Both the position numbers and the translations under genes were made by a program. From BOG-1112 sp964635325 (GTDB lineage Bacteria; Bdellovibrionota_B; Oligoflexia; Oligoflexales; Bog-1112): a stretch of 61,577 nt of DNA. Under the pieces are notes generated by a model. The model was not told the DNA's origin, searched no databases, and saw only the letters and a list, made by a program, of their open reading frames with translations. Below are positions 53,643 through 61,577 of this stretch, in pieces; within the stretch, counting starts at the first letter, position 1; each line of letters starts with the position of its first letter. Location of the stretch: positions 1 to 61,577 of the forward strand of contig CAZWOL010000008.1 in assembly GCA_964635325.1 (NCBI GenBank), in the 5' to 3' direction.

Positions 53643-55014
53643 TACAACAGGACTCTTTCACGACGAAGAAGCAATCGTGGCGCACGCAAGTGGTCACGGA
53701 AGCGCAGCTATAGCCATTCTTCGTCTATCTGGAAAAAACTGTCATGAGCTGCTTCTACCTTGCCTAACTCGAAAAAATTCTAAAAAGCCGTGGGCCATGA
53801 ACTTCATGACTCTGTGTGGATTTATAGACCCCCGCACTGGACATGAAATTGATGAAGTTATGGTAGCTCTATTTCGAGCTCCTTATTCTTATACTGGGCA
53901 AGACTCTGCTGAAATTTATTTTCATGGCAGTCCCTATATTCTGCAGACAGCCTTCCAAATCCTTTACTCCTTGGGAGTGCGTCATGCTGAACCAGGTGAA
54001 TTTACACGTCGCGCATTTCTTGCTGGTAAAATGGATCTCAGCGCAGCTGAGGGAATTCATGAACTCATTGCAGCATCTTCAGAGCAACAATGGCTTGCAG
54101 CAAGACATCTTTATACTGGTCAGTTGAAAGACCTAGTCGAACAACTTCATGGACAGCTCAAAGAAGCGACTGCATGGCTTGAGGCTAGCATCGACTTTCC
54201 TGAAGAAGATGATACCTCTCAGATTAGCCGACAACATGTACTCAAGCGGGCAGAGAAAGTTCGCACGAGTTTGAAGCAACTCCTTGCAAGTTACCAAGGA
54301 GGTCAGGTGGCTCGTCAGGGGCTTGGTCTTGCAATCATTGGTGAACCTAATGCTGGCAAATCAACCCTGATGAATACTTTGCTCAATACGGAGCGTGCCA
54401 TCGTAAGCGATATTGCTGGTACAACTCGCGATTATCTCGAAGAATCTTGTCTGATCAATGGTCGTTTAGTGCGCCTCATTGATACAGCTGGGATCCGTAA
54501 GGGGGCTGAGACGGTTGAACAGATGGGAATTGCAAAAGCATTTGCACTCGCAAAATCTGCAGATCTTGTTCTTTTTCTCATCGAAAGCCCTGTGCACAAA
54601 GATGCTCTTCAGAAAGTCGAAGAATGGATTCATGAGCTAGAGCCACGTCACTATTTAAAAGTATATACAAAAGCGGACTTGGTTCAGGATCTTCCTACTG
54701 ATGGCATTGCTATTTCGTGTCACTCGGGATTGGGTCTGGATCAGCTCAAATCTGAAATTGAGAAACTCAGCAATCAAGCTTTAGCTCCCCTCAAAGAACA
54801 CGCCTTTATCAGTTCAGTCCGTCATAAAGATGCGGTAGAAAATGCTTTGAAGAGTCTTGATGCCTTCTTTGCAGCACACAATGATGGTGCCTATGATGAA
54901 ATATTAGCATTTGAGTTGCAGCAGGCTGCTAAGCAGCTTGTCTCCATCATTGGGGTTGTCAGTACTGAAGAAATTCTTGATCTTGTCTTTAGCTCATTTT
55001 GTGTCGGAAAATAG
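53635..55014 (+). CDS. mnmE: tRNA modification GTPase MnmE
   Basis: GTPase that with MnmG modifies the wobble uridine of certain tRNAs (cmnm5U). 459 residues. N-terminal folate-binding domain (IVAHASGHGSAAIAILRLSG), central GTPase P-loop IIGEPNAGKSTLMNTLL and DTAGIRKGAETVEQMG, and the catalytic C-terminal FCVGK. mnmG is not in the window. Follows khpB with overlap. Confidence 0.97.
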   Translation: MPNTTGLFHDEEAIVAHASGHGSAAIAILRLSGKNCHELLLPCLTRKNSKKPWAMNFMTLCGFIDPRTGHEIDEVMVALFRAPYSYTGQDSAEIYFHGSPYILQTAFQILYSLGVRHAEPGEFTRRAFLAGKMDLSAAEGIHELIAASSEQQWLAARHLYTGQLKDLVEQLHGQLKEATAWLEASIDFPEEDDTSQISRQHVLKRAEKVRTSLKQLLASYQGGQVARQGLGLAIIGEPNAGKSTLMNTLLNTERAIVSDIAGTTRDYLEESCLINGRLVRLIDTAGIRKGAETVEQMGIAKAFALAKSADLVLFLIESPVHKDALQKVEEWIHELEPRHYLKVYTKADLVQDLPTDGIAISCHSGLGLDQLKSEIEKLSNQALAPLKEHAFISSVRHKDAVENALKSLDAFFAAHNDGAYDEILAFELQQAAKQLVSIIGVVSTEEILDLVFSSFCVGK

Positions 55015-55031
55015 CAGAAAGGTGATTTAAC

Positions 55032-56798
55032 ATGGCTTTGTCGCAAGACCTCTTTGAAAAAGTTCAGTATTGGTCTCTATCCGAAAGTTTTGATCCAGAG
55101 ACCCGCCAGGAAGTACGGAATCTTGTTGAAGGCAAGCACGACAAAGAACTCACCGACCGCTTTTATCGCGACTTAGAATTTGGAACCGGAGGCATGCGTG
55201 GGCTCATGGGAGCGGGTTCATCACGCATCAATGTTTACAATATCCGCAGAGCAACCAAAGCTCTTGCTCTTTACCTGCGAGAGCTTTACGGGTCAGAGCC
55301 CATTCGTGTTGCCATCAGCTATGACTCACGAAACAATTCTCGTCTCTATGCTGAAAGTGTCGCTGAATTATTAGCTGCAAACAAAATCCACTCGACGATC
55401 ACAAAGACAATGCGTCCAGTACCGATGCTATCTTTTATGGTTCGACACTTTTCGTGTCAGGCTGGAGTATGCATTACAGCAAGTCACAATCCTTCGGGAT
55501 ATAATGGATTCAAAGTCTATTGGAAGTGTGGAGGCCAATTGATTCCACCACACGATGCTAAGATTTTTGCATTTTATGAATCTCTGAAAGATTATAGTCA
55601 GCTTTCCTTTTTACCGTTTAATCAAGCGTGCAAAGAATCTTGGGTTACTGAAGTCGAAGATGAGCTCGATGTTCCTTATTTTGAAAAATTGCGCAGCCTA
55701 TCTATGTTCTCTAAGGGGCGCGACCTTAAAATTGTTTACTCACCCCTGCACGGGACGGGTATCTATGCAGTGCCACGCGCACTGAGGCTCTTTGGTTTTG
55801 AAAATCTTTCTATAGTTCAGGATCAGGCTAGTCCAGATGGTAATTTTCCTACGGTCTCTTCTCCCAACCCTGAAGATCCTCGCAGTCTAGAAATGGCTCT
55901 CAAGCTCGGTTCTTCACTTGCTGCAGACATATTACTTGCTACCGACCCTGATGCAGATCGACTTGCCGTCATTGTTCGTGAAGACCAAGAATGGGTTAAT
56001 TTCACGGGCAATCAAATGGGTGCCTTACTTTTTGAGTACACCCTCTCTCAACTTCAAGCAAAAAAGCAACTTCCTAAAAACGCATTAACTATTAAAACGG
56101 TTGTTACGTCCGATCTGCTCAAAGATATTTCACAGCACTATGGTGCATCTTGTGAAGAGACTTTGACTGGATTTAAGTGGATCTGTAAATTGGTCGAGAG
56201 TTATGAGTCTGGAGAACTAAAGCCACACAAGCAATTTATTTGCGGTGCCGAAGAAAGTTACGGATTTTTAGCAGATACCTTTGTACGCGATAAAGATGCT
56301 ATTCTTTCTGCCGTTATTGCTACCGAGATGCTGGCTTACTATCGCAGTCTCGGCAAAAAACTCAGTGGTGTTTTGGATCAAATTTATCAACGCCATGGTT
56401 TTTACTACGAAAAATTAGAGACCATCACTCTTCCGGGTAAAGATGGTGATGAAAAGATCAAAAACATCATGCGTACGATGCGCGCAAATCCTCCAAAAAA
56501 ACTGGGTCAATTTGAAATCGAATCTATCAAAGACTATTCACTTGGCATAATCTTGCAAAAGCATGGACAATCCTTCGAGCGGTCAGGCTCCATTGATTTA
56601 CCAAAATCGGATGTTCTACAATTTATTTGCAAGGATCTGATCTTGACCATTCGCCCATCGGGAACGGAGCCTAAAATAAAAGTCTATCTTTCTATGCGTT
56701 CTGCAATAACGAAAGATTTGGAATCAGCCAAGAAGCAAACGACTCTCGAGGCAGACAGTCTTTTTACAAACTTTCTCGGCATCGTATCTTCGCTCTAA
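55032..56798 (+). CDS. Phospho-sugar mutase (phosphoglucomutase/phosphomannomutase)
   Basis: 588-residue alpha-D-phosphohexomutase of the larger PGM2-like type. Catalytic serine loop CITASHNPSGYNGFKVYW, metal loop ATDPDADRLAVIV, sugar-binding GAEESYGFLADTFVRDKDA and the phosphate-binding end IRPSGTEPKIKVY are present. It interconverts hexose 1- and 6-phosphates; substrate preference is unresolved. It follows mnmE by 17 bp. Confidence 0.93.
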   Translation: MALSQDLFEKVQYWSLSESFDPETRQEVRNLVEGKHDKELTDRFYRDLEFGTGGMRGLMGAGSSRINVYNIRRATKALALYLRELYGSEPIRVAISYDSRNNSRLYAESVAELLAANKIHSTITKTMRPVPMLSFMVRHFSCQAGVCITASHNPSGYNGFKVYWKCGGQLIPPHDAKIFAFYESLKDYSQLSFLPFNQACKESWVTEVEDELDVPYFEKLRSLSMFSKGRDLKIVYSPLHGTGIYAVPRALRLFGFENLSIVQDQASPDGNFPTVSSPNPEDPRSLEMALKLGSSLAADILLATDPDADRLAVIVREDQEWVNFTGNQMGALLFEYTLSQLQAKKQLPKNALTIKTVVTSDLLKDISQHYGASCEETLTGFKWICKLVESYESGELKPHKQFICGAEESYGFLADTFVRDKDAILSAVIATEMLAYYRSLGKKLSGVLDQIYQRHGFYYEKLETITLPGKDGDEKIKNIMRTMRANPPKKLGQFEIESIKDYSLGIILQKHGQSFERSGSIDLPKSDVLQFICKDLILTIRPSGTEPKIKVYLSMRSAITKDLESAKKQTTLEADSLFTNFLGIVSSL

Positions 56799-56848
56799 AT
56801 TTGGCATGCTAGAATAGAGAAGTCCCGTTTATCTCAAAGGGTCTTCTT

Positions 56849-57721
56849 ATGAAGTCATGGATTCTATGCATGCTCATGTTTCTACCTACCTGGAGCTTGG
56901 CCCAATACTCTCAAAAAGCGACAAACACTGAAGAAAACGTTAAAAATAAACTTTTCCCAAAAGGTGGTCGCTTTGAAATTAGCGCTCCAGCTTTCGGTCT
57001 TATACTGAATCAATCCTACATCGACTCTTACCTAGTTCATGGTGCCATGACTTACTTCATAAATGAATCATGGGGGCTAAGCCTTGAGGCTGCATGGCTC
57101 AAGAACACGGATAAAGAAGAGCGTTACTGCATCGAACATTTTTACAATGACCCCTATGGCAAAGTCCCCGAAGACTGTCCCTCACGTGGACAAGATGGAA
57201 AGGCACAACTTAAAGATCCAAGTGGCACACCCTACCGTGGAGCTAATTTTGGTCCTGCTTATGTCGCTATTCGAGAACTGACCTCACTCTTTTTTGCATC
57301 TGCGATTTGGAATCCAATTTATGGAAAGCAATTGGCATTTCTGAGTTTCACCTCATATTTCGATATTTTCACAACACTCGGAGCTGGAGTCGCCACCTCG
57401 ATCTTTTATCCTGACAGCTCATTTCTCCGTGATGGCACAATATCTAGGGGGCCTGTAGCTGCCGACTCAACCGAGATATGCCCTCAGAAAGTAGGGGTCT
57501 GTCCGAGCAATGCAAATGTCGATCAACTTATAGGAGCAGCTGGCAGACCTGATGCCCAGCATGAAGTCAATCCGGTTCTAACAATAGGGCTTGGACAAAA
57601 ACTTCATTTTGCGCATCGCTACCATATCTCTGCGGAGGTTCGAAATTTCACTCTCTTTGGAGGCCCCACAGGGTATGAGACCTACTTTGCTTTATGGGCT
57701 GGTCTTGGGGTTCGTTTTTAG
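56849..57721 (+). CDS. Outer-membrane beta-barrel protein (myxobacterial type)
   Basis: 290 residues with signal peptide (MKSWILCMLMFLPTWSLA). The mature N-terminus VKNKLFPKGGRFEISAPAFG and the end FALWAGLGVRF, terminating in Phe, match the OMP_myx-type barrels found in Myxococcota and Bdellovibrionota; the strands alternate aromatic residues. Its function is unknown. The stop overlaps the convergent fahA by 4 bp. Confidence 0.82.
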   Translation: MKSWILCMLMFLPTWSLAQYSQKATNTEENVKNKLFPKGGRFEISAPAFGLILNQSYIDSYLVHGAMTYFINESWGLSLEAAWLKNTDKEERYCIEHFYNDPYGKVPEDCPSRGQDGKAQLKDPSGTPYRGANFGPAYVAIRELTSLFFASAIWNPIYGKQLAFLSFTSYFDIFTTLGAGVATSIFYPDSSFLRDGTISRGPVAADSTEICPQKVGVCPSNANVDQLIGAAGRPDAQHEVNPVLTIGLGQKLHFAHRYHISAEVRNFTLFGGPTGYETYFALWAGLGVRF

Positions 57722-58983
57722 AACTGATTCTTCGCAGGTAGAATTTTGCCTCGCACCTCTCCAAAACCAATGCGATAGCCTTTACCTTGGCAACTCGCAC
57801 GCATCGTAATCGTATCTCCGTCCTCAAGAAAAGTGCGTTTTTGCGAACCAATTTGCAAAGGTTGAGAGCCTCCCCAACTAAGCTCCATCAAACTTCCATA
57901 AGAGTCTTTTTCTTTACCACTAATAGTACCGGAAGCCATAAGATCTCCGACACGAATGTTACATCCTGTAATCGTGTGATGCGCTAGTTGCTGACCTGTA
58001 CTCCAGTAGATCAAATTGGAGTTTGAACGACTCAGTATAGTTTCTTGTGTTTGACCTTGAGTTTGAATCGCAACTTCGAGTTGAATATCATAATGCGATT
58101 TTGCCGATTTTTCTTCGATGTAAGTAAATGGTTTAGGATCTTGTTCAGGTCCTTTGGTTCTAAAAGGCTCTAAAGCTTCACAGCTAACAATCCATGCAGA
58201 AATAGATGTGGAAAAAGACTTACTCACGAAAGGCCCAAGAGGAACGTATTCCCAACGTTGCACATCCCGTGCCGTCCAGTCGTTCATCAGTACAAATCCA
58301 AAAATGTAGTCACTCGCATCTGCAACACGCAGAGGGGTGCCCTGCTGACTGTCTTTGCCTACGATGAAGGCTAGTTCGAGCTCGTAGTCGAGTCTCTTCG
58401 TTGGGGCAAATACAGGCTTCTCACCATCAAGCATTTGTCCCCAAGGCCTTAGAACCGGAGTCTCACTAACAACAATCGATGATGCACGACCATGATAACC
58501 TACGGGGAGATATTTCCAATTCGCTGGTAGGGGATTTTGTGGATCACGCACCATCTTACCGATATTGGTTGCATGCTCTTGCGAAGAGTAAAAATCTGTA
58601 TAATCTCCGATTTCTATTGGCATCCGCATTGTAAGATCATTTTGTGGGATAAGGCATTGTTTAAGAAGCTTCGCATTGTCACGTAGTTTAGGATTATCAT
58701 GTCGTAGAAGCTCGCTGATTTTTTGACGCATAGCCTGCCAAAAAGGACGACCCTGTCGAATAAAAGCATTGAGCAATGGCTGATGAAAAACTCGAACCTG
58801 AGGATCTAGGTAGCCTTGGTCTTCAAGCAAGGTCAGGTTGAGAGCAAAGTCACCGATCGCAGTCGCACAGAAGGCTTTGCCATCTTTGCCTTGGCAGACA
58901 CCATAAGGAAGATTTTGTATAGGAAAGGAACTATCTGCGCTAACTGAAATGAAGGACTTTAGCTCTGGATTGTTAGCATCCAT
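57718..58983 (-). CDS. fahA: Fumarylacetoacetase
   Basis: Last step of tyrosine and homogentisate breakdown, splitting fumarylacetoacetate to fumarate and acetoacetate. 421 residues. SFPIQNLPYGVCQGKDGKAF, DYTDFYSSQEHATNIG, VGYHGRASSIVVS, LDYELELAFIVGKDS and VLMNDWTARDVQRWEYVPLG are diagnostic, including the metal-binding Asp/Glu. The ATG at 58983 has GGGAG seven bases upstream. No hmgA or hppD gene accompanies it here. Confidence 0.96.
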   Translation of the reverse strand: MDANNPELKSFISVSADSSFPIQNLPYGVCQGKDGKAFCATAIGDFALNLTLLEDQGYLDPQVRVFHQPLLNAFIRQGRPFWQAMRQKISELLRHDNPKLRDNAKLLKQCLIPQNDLTMRMPIEIGDYTDFYSSQEHATNIGKMVRDPQNPLPANWKYLPVGYHGRASSIVVSETPVLRPWGQMLDGEKPVFAPTKRLDYELELAFIVGKDSQQGTPLRVADASDYIFGFVLMNDWTARDVQRWEYVPLGPFVSKSFSTSISAWIVSCEALEPFRTKGPEQDPKPFTYIEEKSAKSHYDIQLEVAIQTQGQTQETILSRSNSNLIYWSTGQQLAHHTITGCNIRVGDLMASGTISGKEKDSYGSLMELSWGGSQPLQIGSQKRTFLEDGDTITMRASCQGKGYRIGFGEVRGKILPAKNQF

Positions 58984-59156
58984 CGTCATACTCCCATTTT
59001 GATGAAAAAAGAAAAAATCTCATCCTATGGGATTAAGCCAAAAGCAACAGTGCAGCAAGTGGAAAGAAATTGATAACTTCTCTAGAAAACGGATCATCGG
59101 CATCTGTACAAAATCGACATCGGAATAGGTTTTAATTTTCGATGAAAAATAATTTG

Positions 59157-60491
59157 TCAATATGGAACGCGAATTTCTTTTCTTTCTGCAAGGAATACAG
59201 TCGTTGAAAAACTCTTCCATTGACGTTCTGCAGAGAGTGTTAACCGCAAGCCCTTACCTGGCTTAAAGTATTTTGACCTAACGTTAAGTCGACCAATGTT
59301 CAATGCAACTTCATCTTTGGTTTGACTGACAAGGTCGGGATCAAGAGAACCCTCGAAAATAGTTTTGTAGCCTACAAACTTACGTTCGAGTTTCAGGTGA
59401 AATGTTGTTTTGAACAAAGATTGATTCTCAATAGAGTCACGAAGAAGAAGCTGTGTATCTTCGCGATTATTTTGAATTCCGACAAAGGAAATCTGCTCGG
59501 CATCCTCTTTACGAACCGCTTCCATGACTGTATATATTTTCACGCCATCCTTGCTAACCAGCTTAGATGTATGCCAAAATGGACTCAAAATTAGGCTTAA
59601 ATCTTCGTTAGGGAAATTACCAACGACATGGATCTGAGCTCGTACTTTTCGAAAATCTTCGATATTGCGAGATGCTTGCCAAACAAGTTTTTGGGTTTGC
59701 GAAAAAATTCCTTCAAACAAAGAATAAGTATCTGAAACTTGTGAACCTGAAGCAACAATTGTATTTGCTGCTTCATGAGAACTCCAACGATGCGCTGTCA
59801 ATGTAACGGGTTTAGAAGCGAGTTCAACTAAACCAAGTTCAGCATGTGCATTCACAATTGGCAAAGAGCGAAGCTTGGGTACGAGAATTAGATGCCCATT
59901 GCGACCTCTGTAGCCGATATCACCTGACTTGCCATCACGTCCATCGCGTCCATCTGTACACGTGAACGATCGAATCTCACAATGTCGTTGCGGTGGACGC
60001 CCTGGGATGGTGACATCACGACAATGTTTTTTGGTCCAATAACTCCATGGACAACGACAACCAGACTCACCTCTTCCACCCCGTCCCTCAGCAGAAGGCA
60101 AACCTCCAGGGACATAAACCTGCAATGGACGTAAGTCTTCTATCTTGTCATAGAAGATGGTGACATCACCTCCATCACCACCGTAGCCACCTGAGCCTCC
60201 TCTGCCACCATCACCTCCCCACGCTCCTTCTAGATTATAGTCCGGTTGCGCGTAGAGAATGCAGTTAGTTGCCCAAGAACCATTAGAACCACCTTCTCCA
60301 GCAGAATAGGCATCCTCTCCTGGACTTGAAATGCTTTGTTCTTTTCCATCTGCAACGACACTGATGTTAGTCCCATTTCTACCCCAAAATCCATGATGAC
60401 CATCTTTACCATCACGTCCAGGATTTCCGAAAGGCACACCAAAAGATAATGTTGCATAAAAGAAAGCAACACATCCAAAGATCCATTTCAT
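59157..60491 (-). CDS. Exported collagen-like glycine-rich protein
   Basis: 444 residues with a signal peptide (MKWIFGCVAFFYATLSFG). After cleavage come two short collagen-like blocks: GNPGRDGKDGHHGFWGRNG (residues about 22-40) and GRDGRDGKSGDIGYRGRNG (about 185-203), and a Gly-rich block GAWGGDGGRGGSGGYGGDGG between them. Residues about 145-180 are cysteine- and basic-rich (GCRCPWSYW, KKHC, RQHC-type, FTC). The last 240 residues look beta-rich and lack known motifs. Ribosome site GGAG is seven bases before the ATG, and a 21-base palindrome lies 22 bases upstream. Confidence 0.8.
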   Translation of the reverse strand: MKWIFGCVAFFYATLSFGVPFGNPGRDGKDGHHGFWGRNGTNISVVADGKEQSISSPGEDAYSAGEGGSNGSWATNCILYAQPDYNLEGAWGGDGGRGGSGGYGGDGGDVTIFYDKIEDLRPLQVYVPGGLPSAEGRGGRGESGCRCPWSYWTKKHCRDVTIPGRPPQRHCEIRSFTCTDGRDGRDGKSGDIGYRGRNGHLILVPKLRSLPIVNAHAELGLVELASKPVTLTAHRWSSHEAANTIVASGSQVSDTYSLFEGIFSQTQKLVWQASRNIEDFRKVRAQIHVVGNFPNEDLSLILSPFWHTSKLVSKDGVKIYTVMEAVRKEDAEQISFVGIQNNREDTQLLLRDSIENQSLFKTTFHLKLERKFVGYKTIFEGSLDPDLVSQTKDEVALNIGRLNVRSKYFKPGKGLRLTLSAERQWKSFSTTVFLAERKEIRVPY

Positions 60492-60512
60492 AAATTTTCT
60501 CCATTTATGCTA

Positions 60513-60533
60513 TTTTGCGTAGTCTACGCAAAA
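60513..60533. promoter_or_regulatory. Near-perfect 21-nt palindrome upstream of the collagen-like gene
   Basis: TTTTGCGTAG, one central base, CTACGCAAAA. The 10-bp arms are exact. It lies 22 bases before the start codon of the minus-strand gene, in the promoter/5' leader, so a dimeric regulator site is the simplest reading. Confidence 0.6.
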
Positions 60534-60683
60534 CACGGATCGGAATCTATTTATTGGGTCCAGCAAAAGAGTGCGAGAGTTTTCGAATCTTGAAATAAGA
60601 ATTATGAATGACTAGAGCGCACAACCTCGAAAGCAAGAAGTCAATACCGTCTATGTCACCAGAGCAAGCGACAAACATCCAAA

Positions 60684-61394
60684 CTAGAGATCAGCTTTGG
60701 CTGTATCTTCTTTAACAGCGATAAAGAAATAATGTGGTTTAGGATAGAGCTTATCGTAGCCAGTAAATCTATTCATTTCGATCGCATAATAATAGAGTTC
60801 AATACCTTCAAATAACTTAGAAAACTCATCAAAGGAAAGTGAAGATCCATCATCGAAGTCCGTCTGCACCGAAAATGTATGGTTCAAAAACCTAAGCTCA
60901 TCTGGAAATTTCTCTCCAAAGAGAGTACCACTGATAACACCACCAGGCTTAAGCGCCTTTAGCATCTTAGACCAAAGCATCATTAGTTTTGGCTTTTCCA
61001 AAAATTCAATAGAAAGCATCGCATTGATGAAATCCGCTTGTGGCAGTTCTTCAATGGATTCAAAATCTTGAAGTCGCACTTCAATTTTTTTAGGATCATA
61101 ATGCGAACTCGCCTGAAGCCTCCTAATACCATCCTCATCATTATCGATAGCTAGAACATCAAAACCCCTCTCTGCGAAAAAAAATGTATCGCGCCCTTCA
61201 CCACATCCAAGATCAATCGCAAGTTTCTTAGCTTGCTTAGAAAACTTGTCTTCAAAGACTCTTACCGAACTCCAAGTATGTTCATGAGGAGGCGCATTTT
61301 TACTGAAATCGTAGTAGTCACTCCAACGAGAGTCTGCTTGCAGAGAAGACATCTTAAAAAAAGATAAAAAACTCAGCAAAAACACAATTCTCAT
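60684..61394 (-). CDS. Class I SAM-dependent methyltransferase with an N-terminal signal peptide
   Basis: 236 residues from the ATG at 61394, which has GGAGG seven bases upstream. The first 20 residues form a convincing signal peptide (MRIVFLLSFLSFFKMSSLQA). The rest is a Rossmann methyltransferase: AIDLGCGEGRDTFFFAE (motif I), VLAIDNDEDGI (acidic loop), VRLQDFES and LKALKPGGVISGTLFGE. Export of an SAM enzyme is odd, because SAM is cytoplasmic. Substrate unknown. It lies upstream of the collagen-like gene in the same direction, 192 bp away. Confidence 0.78.
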   Translation of the reverse strand: MRIVFLLSFLSFFKMSSLQADSRWSDYYDFSKNAPPHEHTWSSVRVFEDKFSKQAKKLAIDLGCGEGRDTFFFAERGFDVLAIDNDEDGIRRLQASSHYDPKKIEVRLQDFESIEELPQADFINAMLSIEFLEKPKLMMLWSKMLKALKPGGVISGTLFGEKFPDELRFLNHTFSVQTDFDDGSSLSFDEFSKLFEGIELYYYAIEMNRFTGYDKLYPKPHYFFIAVKEDTAKADL

Positions 61395-61577
61395 AAAGAT
61401 GCCTCCACAACATTTGTCAAAGTGACGCAAATTGCACTATGAATTAGACCGGTATCTTGCAGATGAATTATTGGAAGGTCAATTGTGTTCGCGCAGCTTC
61501 ACTAAGACAAATGAAAATCAAATGCCAATTAGGGTTCTAGCGTCGATTTGACTTGCCAACAGCTTCAAAACGACTAG

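Noticed and set aside
59020..59220. Small minus-strand open frame before fahA
   Set aside because: It overlaps the 3' end of the collagen-like gene, has no ribosome site and no protein-like character.

Overview
This window is a stretch of bacterial chromosome dominated by housekeeping and cell-envelope genes. The organism is Gram-negative: there are genes for LPS core and lipid A (Kdo transferase, ADP-heptose-type glycosyltransferase, GmhB-like phosphatase, LpxH-like hydrolase), several signal-peptide beta-barrel proteins and lipoproteins. It makes diaminopimelate peptidoglycan (dapF, alr, glmS) and is flagellated (fliK, flgD, flbD, motA, motB). The mixture of a FlbD-MotA-MotB cluster, a myxobacterial-type outer-membrane barrel, PilZ proteins and many lineage-specific TPR/lipoprotein genes points to the old 'deltaproteobacterial' groups, most likely Bdellovibrionota/Oligoflexia; this is inference, not a database result. 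TTG starts appear frequent. I see no tRNA, rRNA, CRISPR, phage or intact insertion sequence.

Layout. 0-5 kb: glycerol kinase and fmt are divergent, then a small Cys-tailed protein, an exported unknown and a transporter resembling the nucleotide (ATP/ADP) translocase family. 5-12 kb: the PrkA kinase - YeaH - SpoVR triad in one tight operon with an overlapping fourth gene for an exported FlgT/beta-barrel-like protein, driven by a good sigma70 promoter overlapped by a palindrome. 11.7-17 kb: prfB with the classical RF2 +1 programmed frameshift, divergent from flbD-motA-motB-TPR protein. 17-24 kb: winged-helix regulator, LpxH-like hydrolase, acpP-rpiB-glyA-ribBA-ribH-nusB-(unknown)-dapF. 24.6-27.6 kb: fliK-flgD behind a consensus sigma54 promoter. 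27.5-35 kb: waaA and a heptosyltransferase, a membrane protein, a PEGA-like lipoprotein, a PilZ protein, an acyltransferase and a GmhB fusion. 35-41.5 kb: rplU-rpmA-terminator-obg-nadD-comF-terminator-mutS, then a structured intergenic inverted repeat before a DksA-like gene. 41.5-48 kb (minus): lipoprotein, FtsB-like, pcrA/uvrD, glmS and a GlmU lacking its acetyltransferase half. 48-50 kb: a 500-bp non-coding stretch with strong inverted repeats, a HEAT-like protein and alr. 50.5-57 kb: rpmH-rnpA-yidD-yidC-khpB-mnmE-phosphohexomutase. 57-61.5 kb: myxo-type barrel, fumarylacetoacetase, an exported collagen-like Gly-rich protein behind a 21-nt palindrome, and a methyltransferase that carries a signal peptide.

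The genes most likely to reward further work are the PrkA/YeaH/SpoVR/outer-membrane operon with its operator-like promoter, the exported collagen-like and exported methyltransferase pair, the nucleotide-translocase-like transporter, and the unexplained structured DNA/RNA at 40910-41033 and 48276-48370. Many starts given here differ from the longest open frame because a Shine-Dalgarno, signal peptide or promoter decides them; this is stated in each entry.
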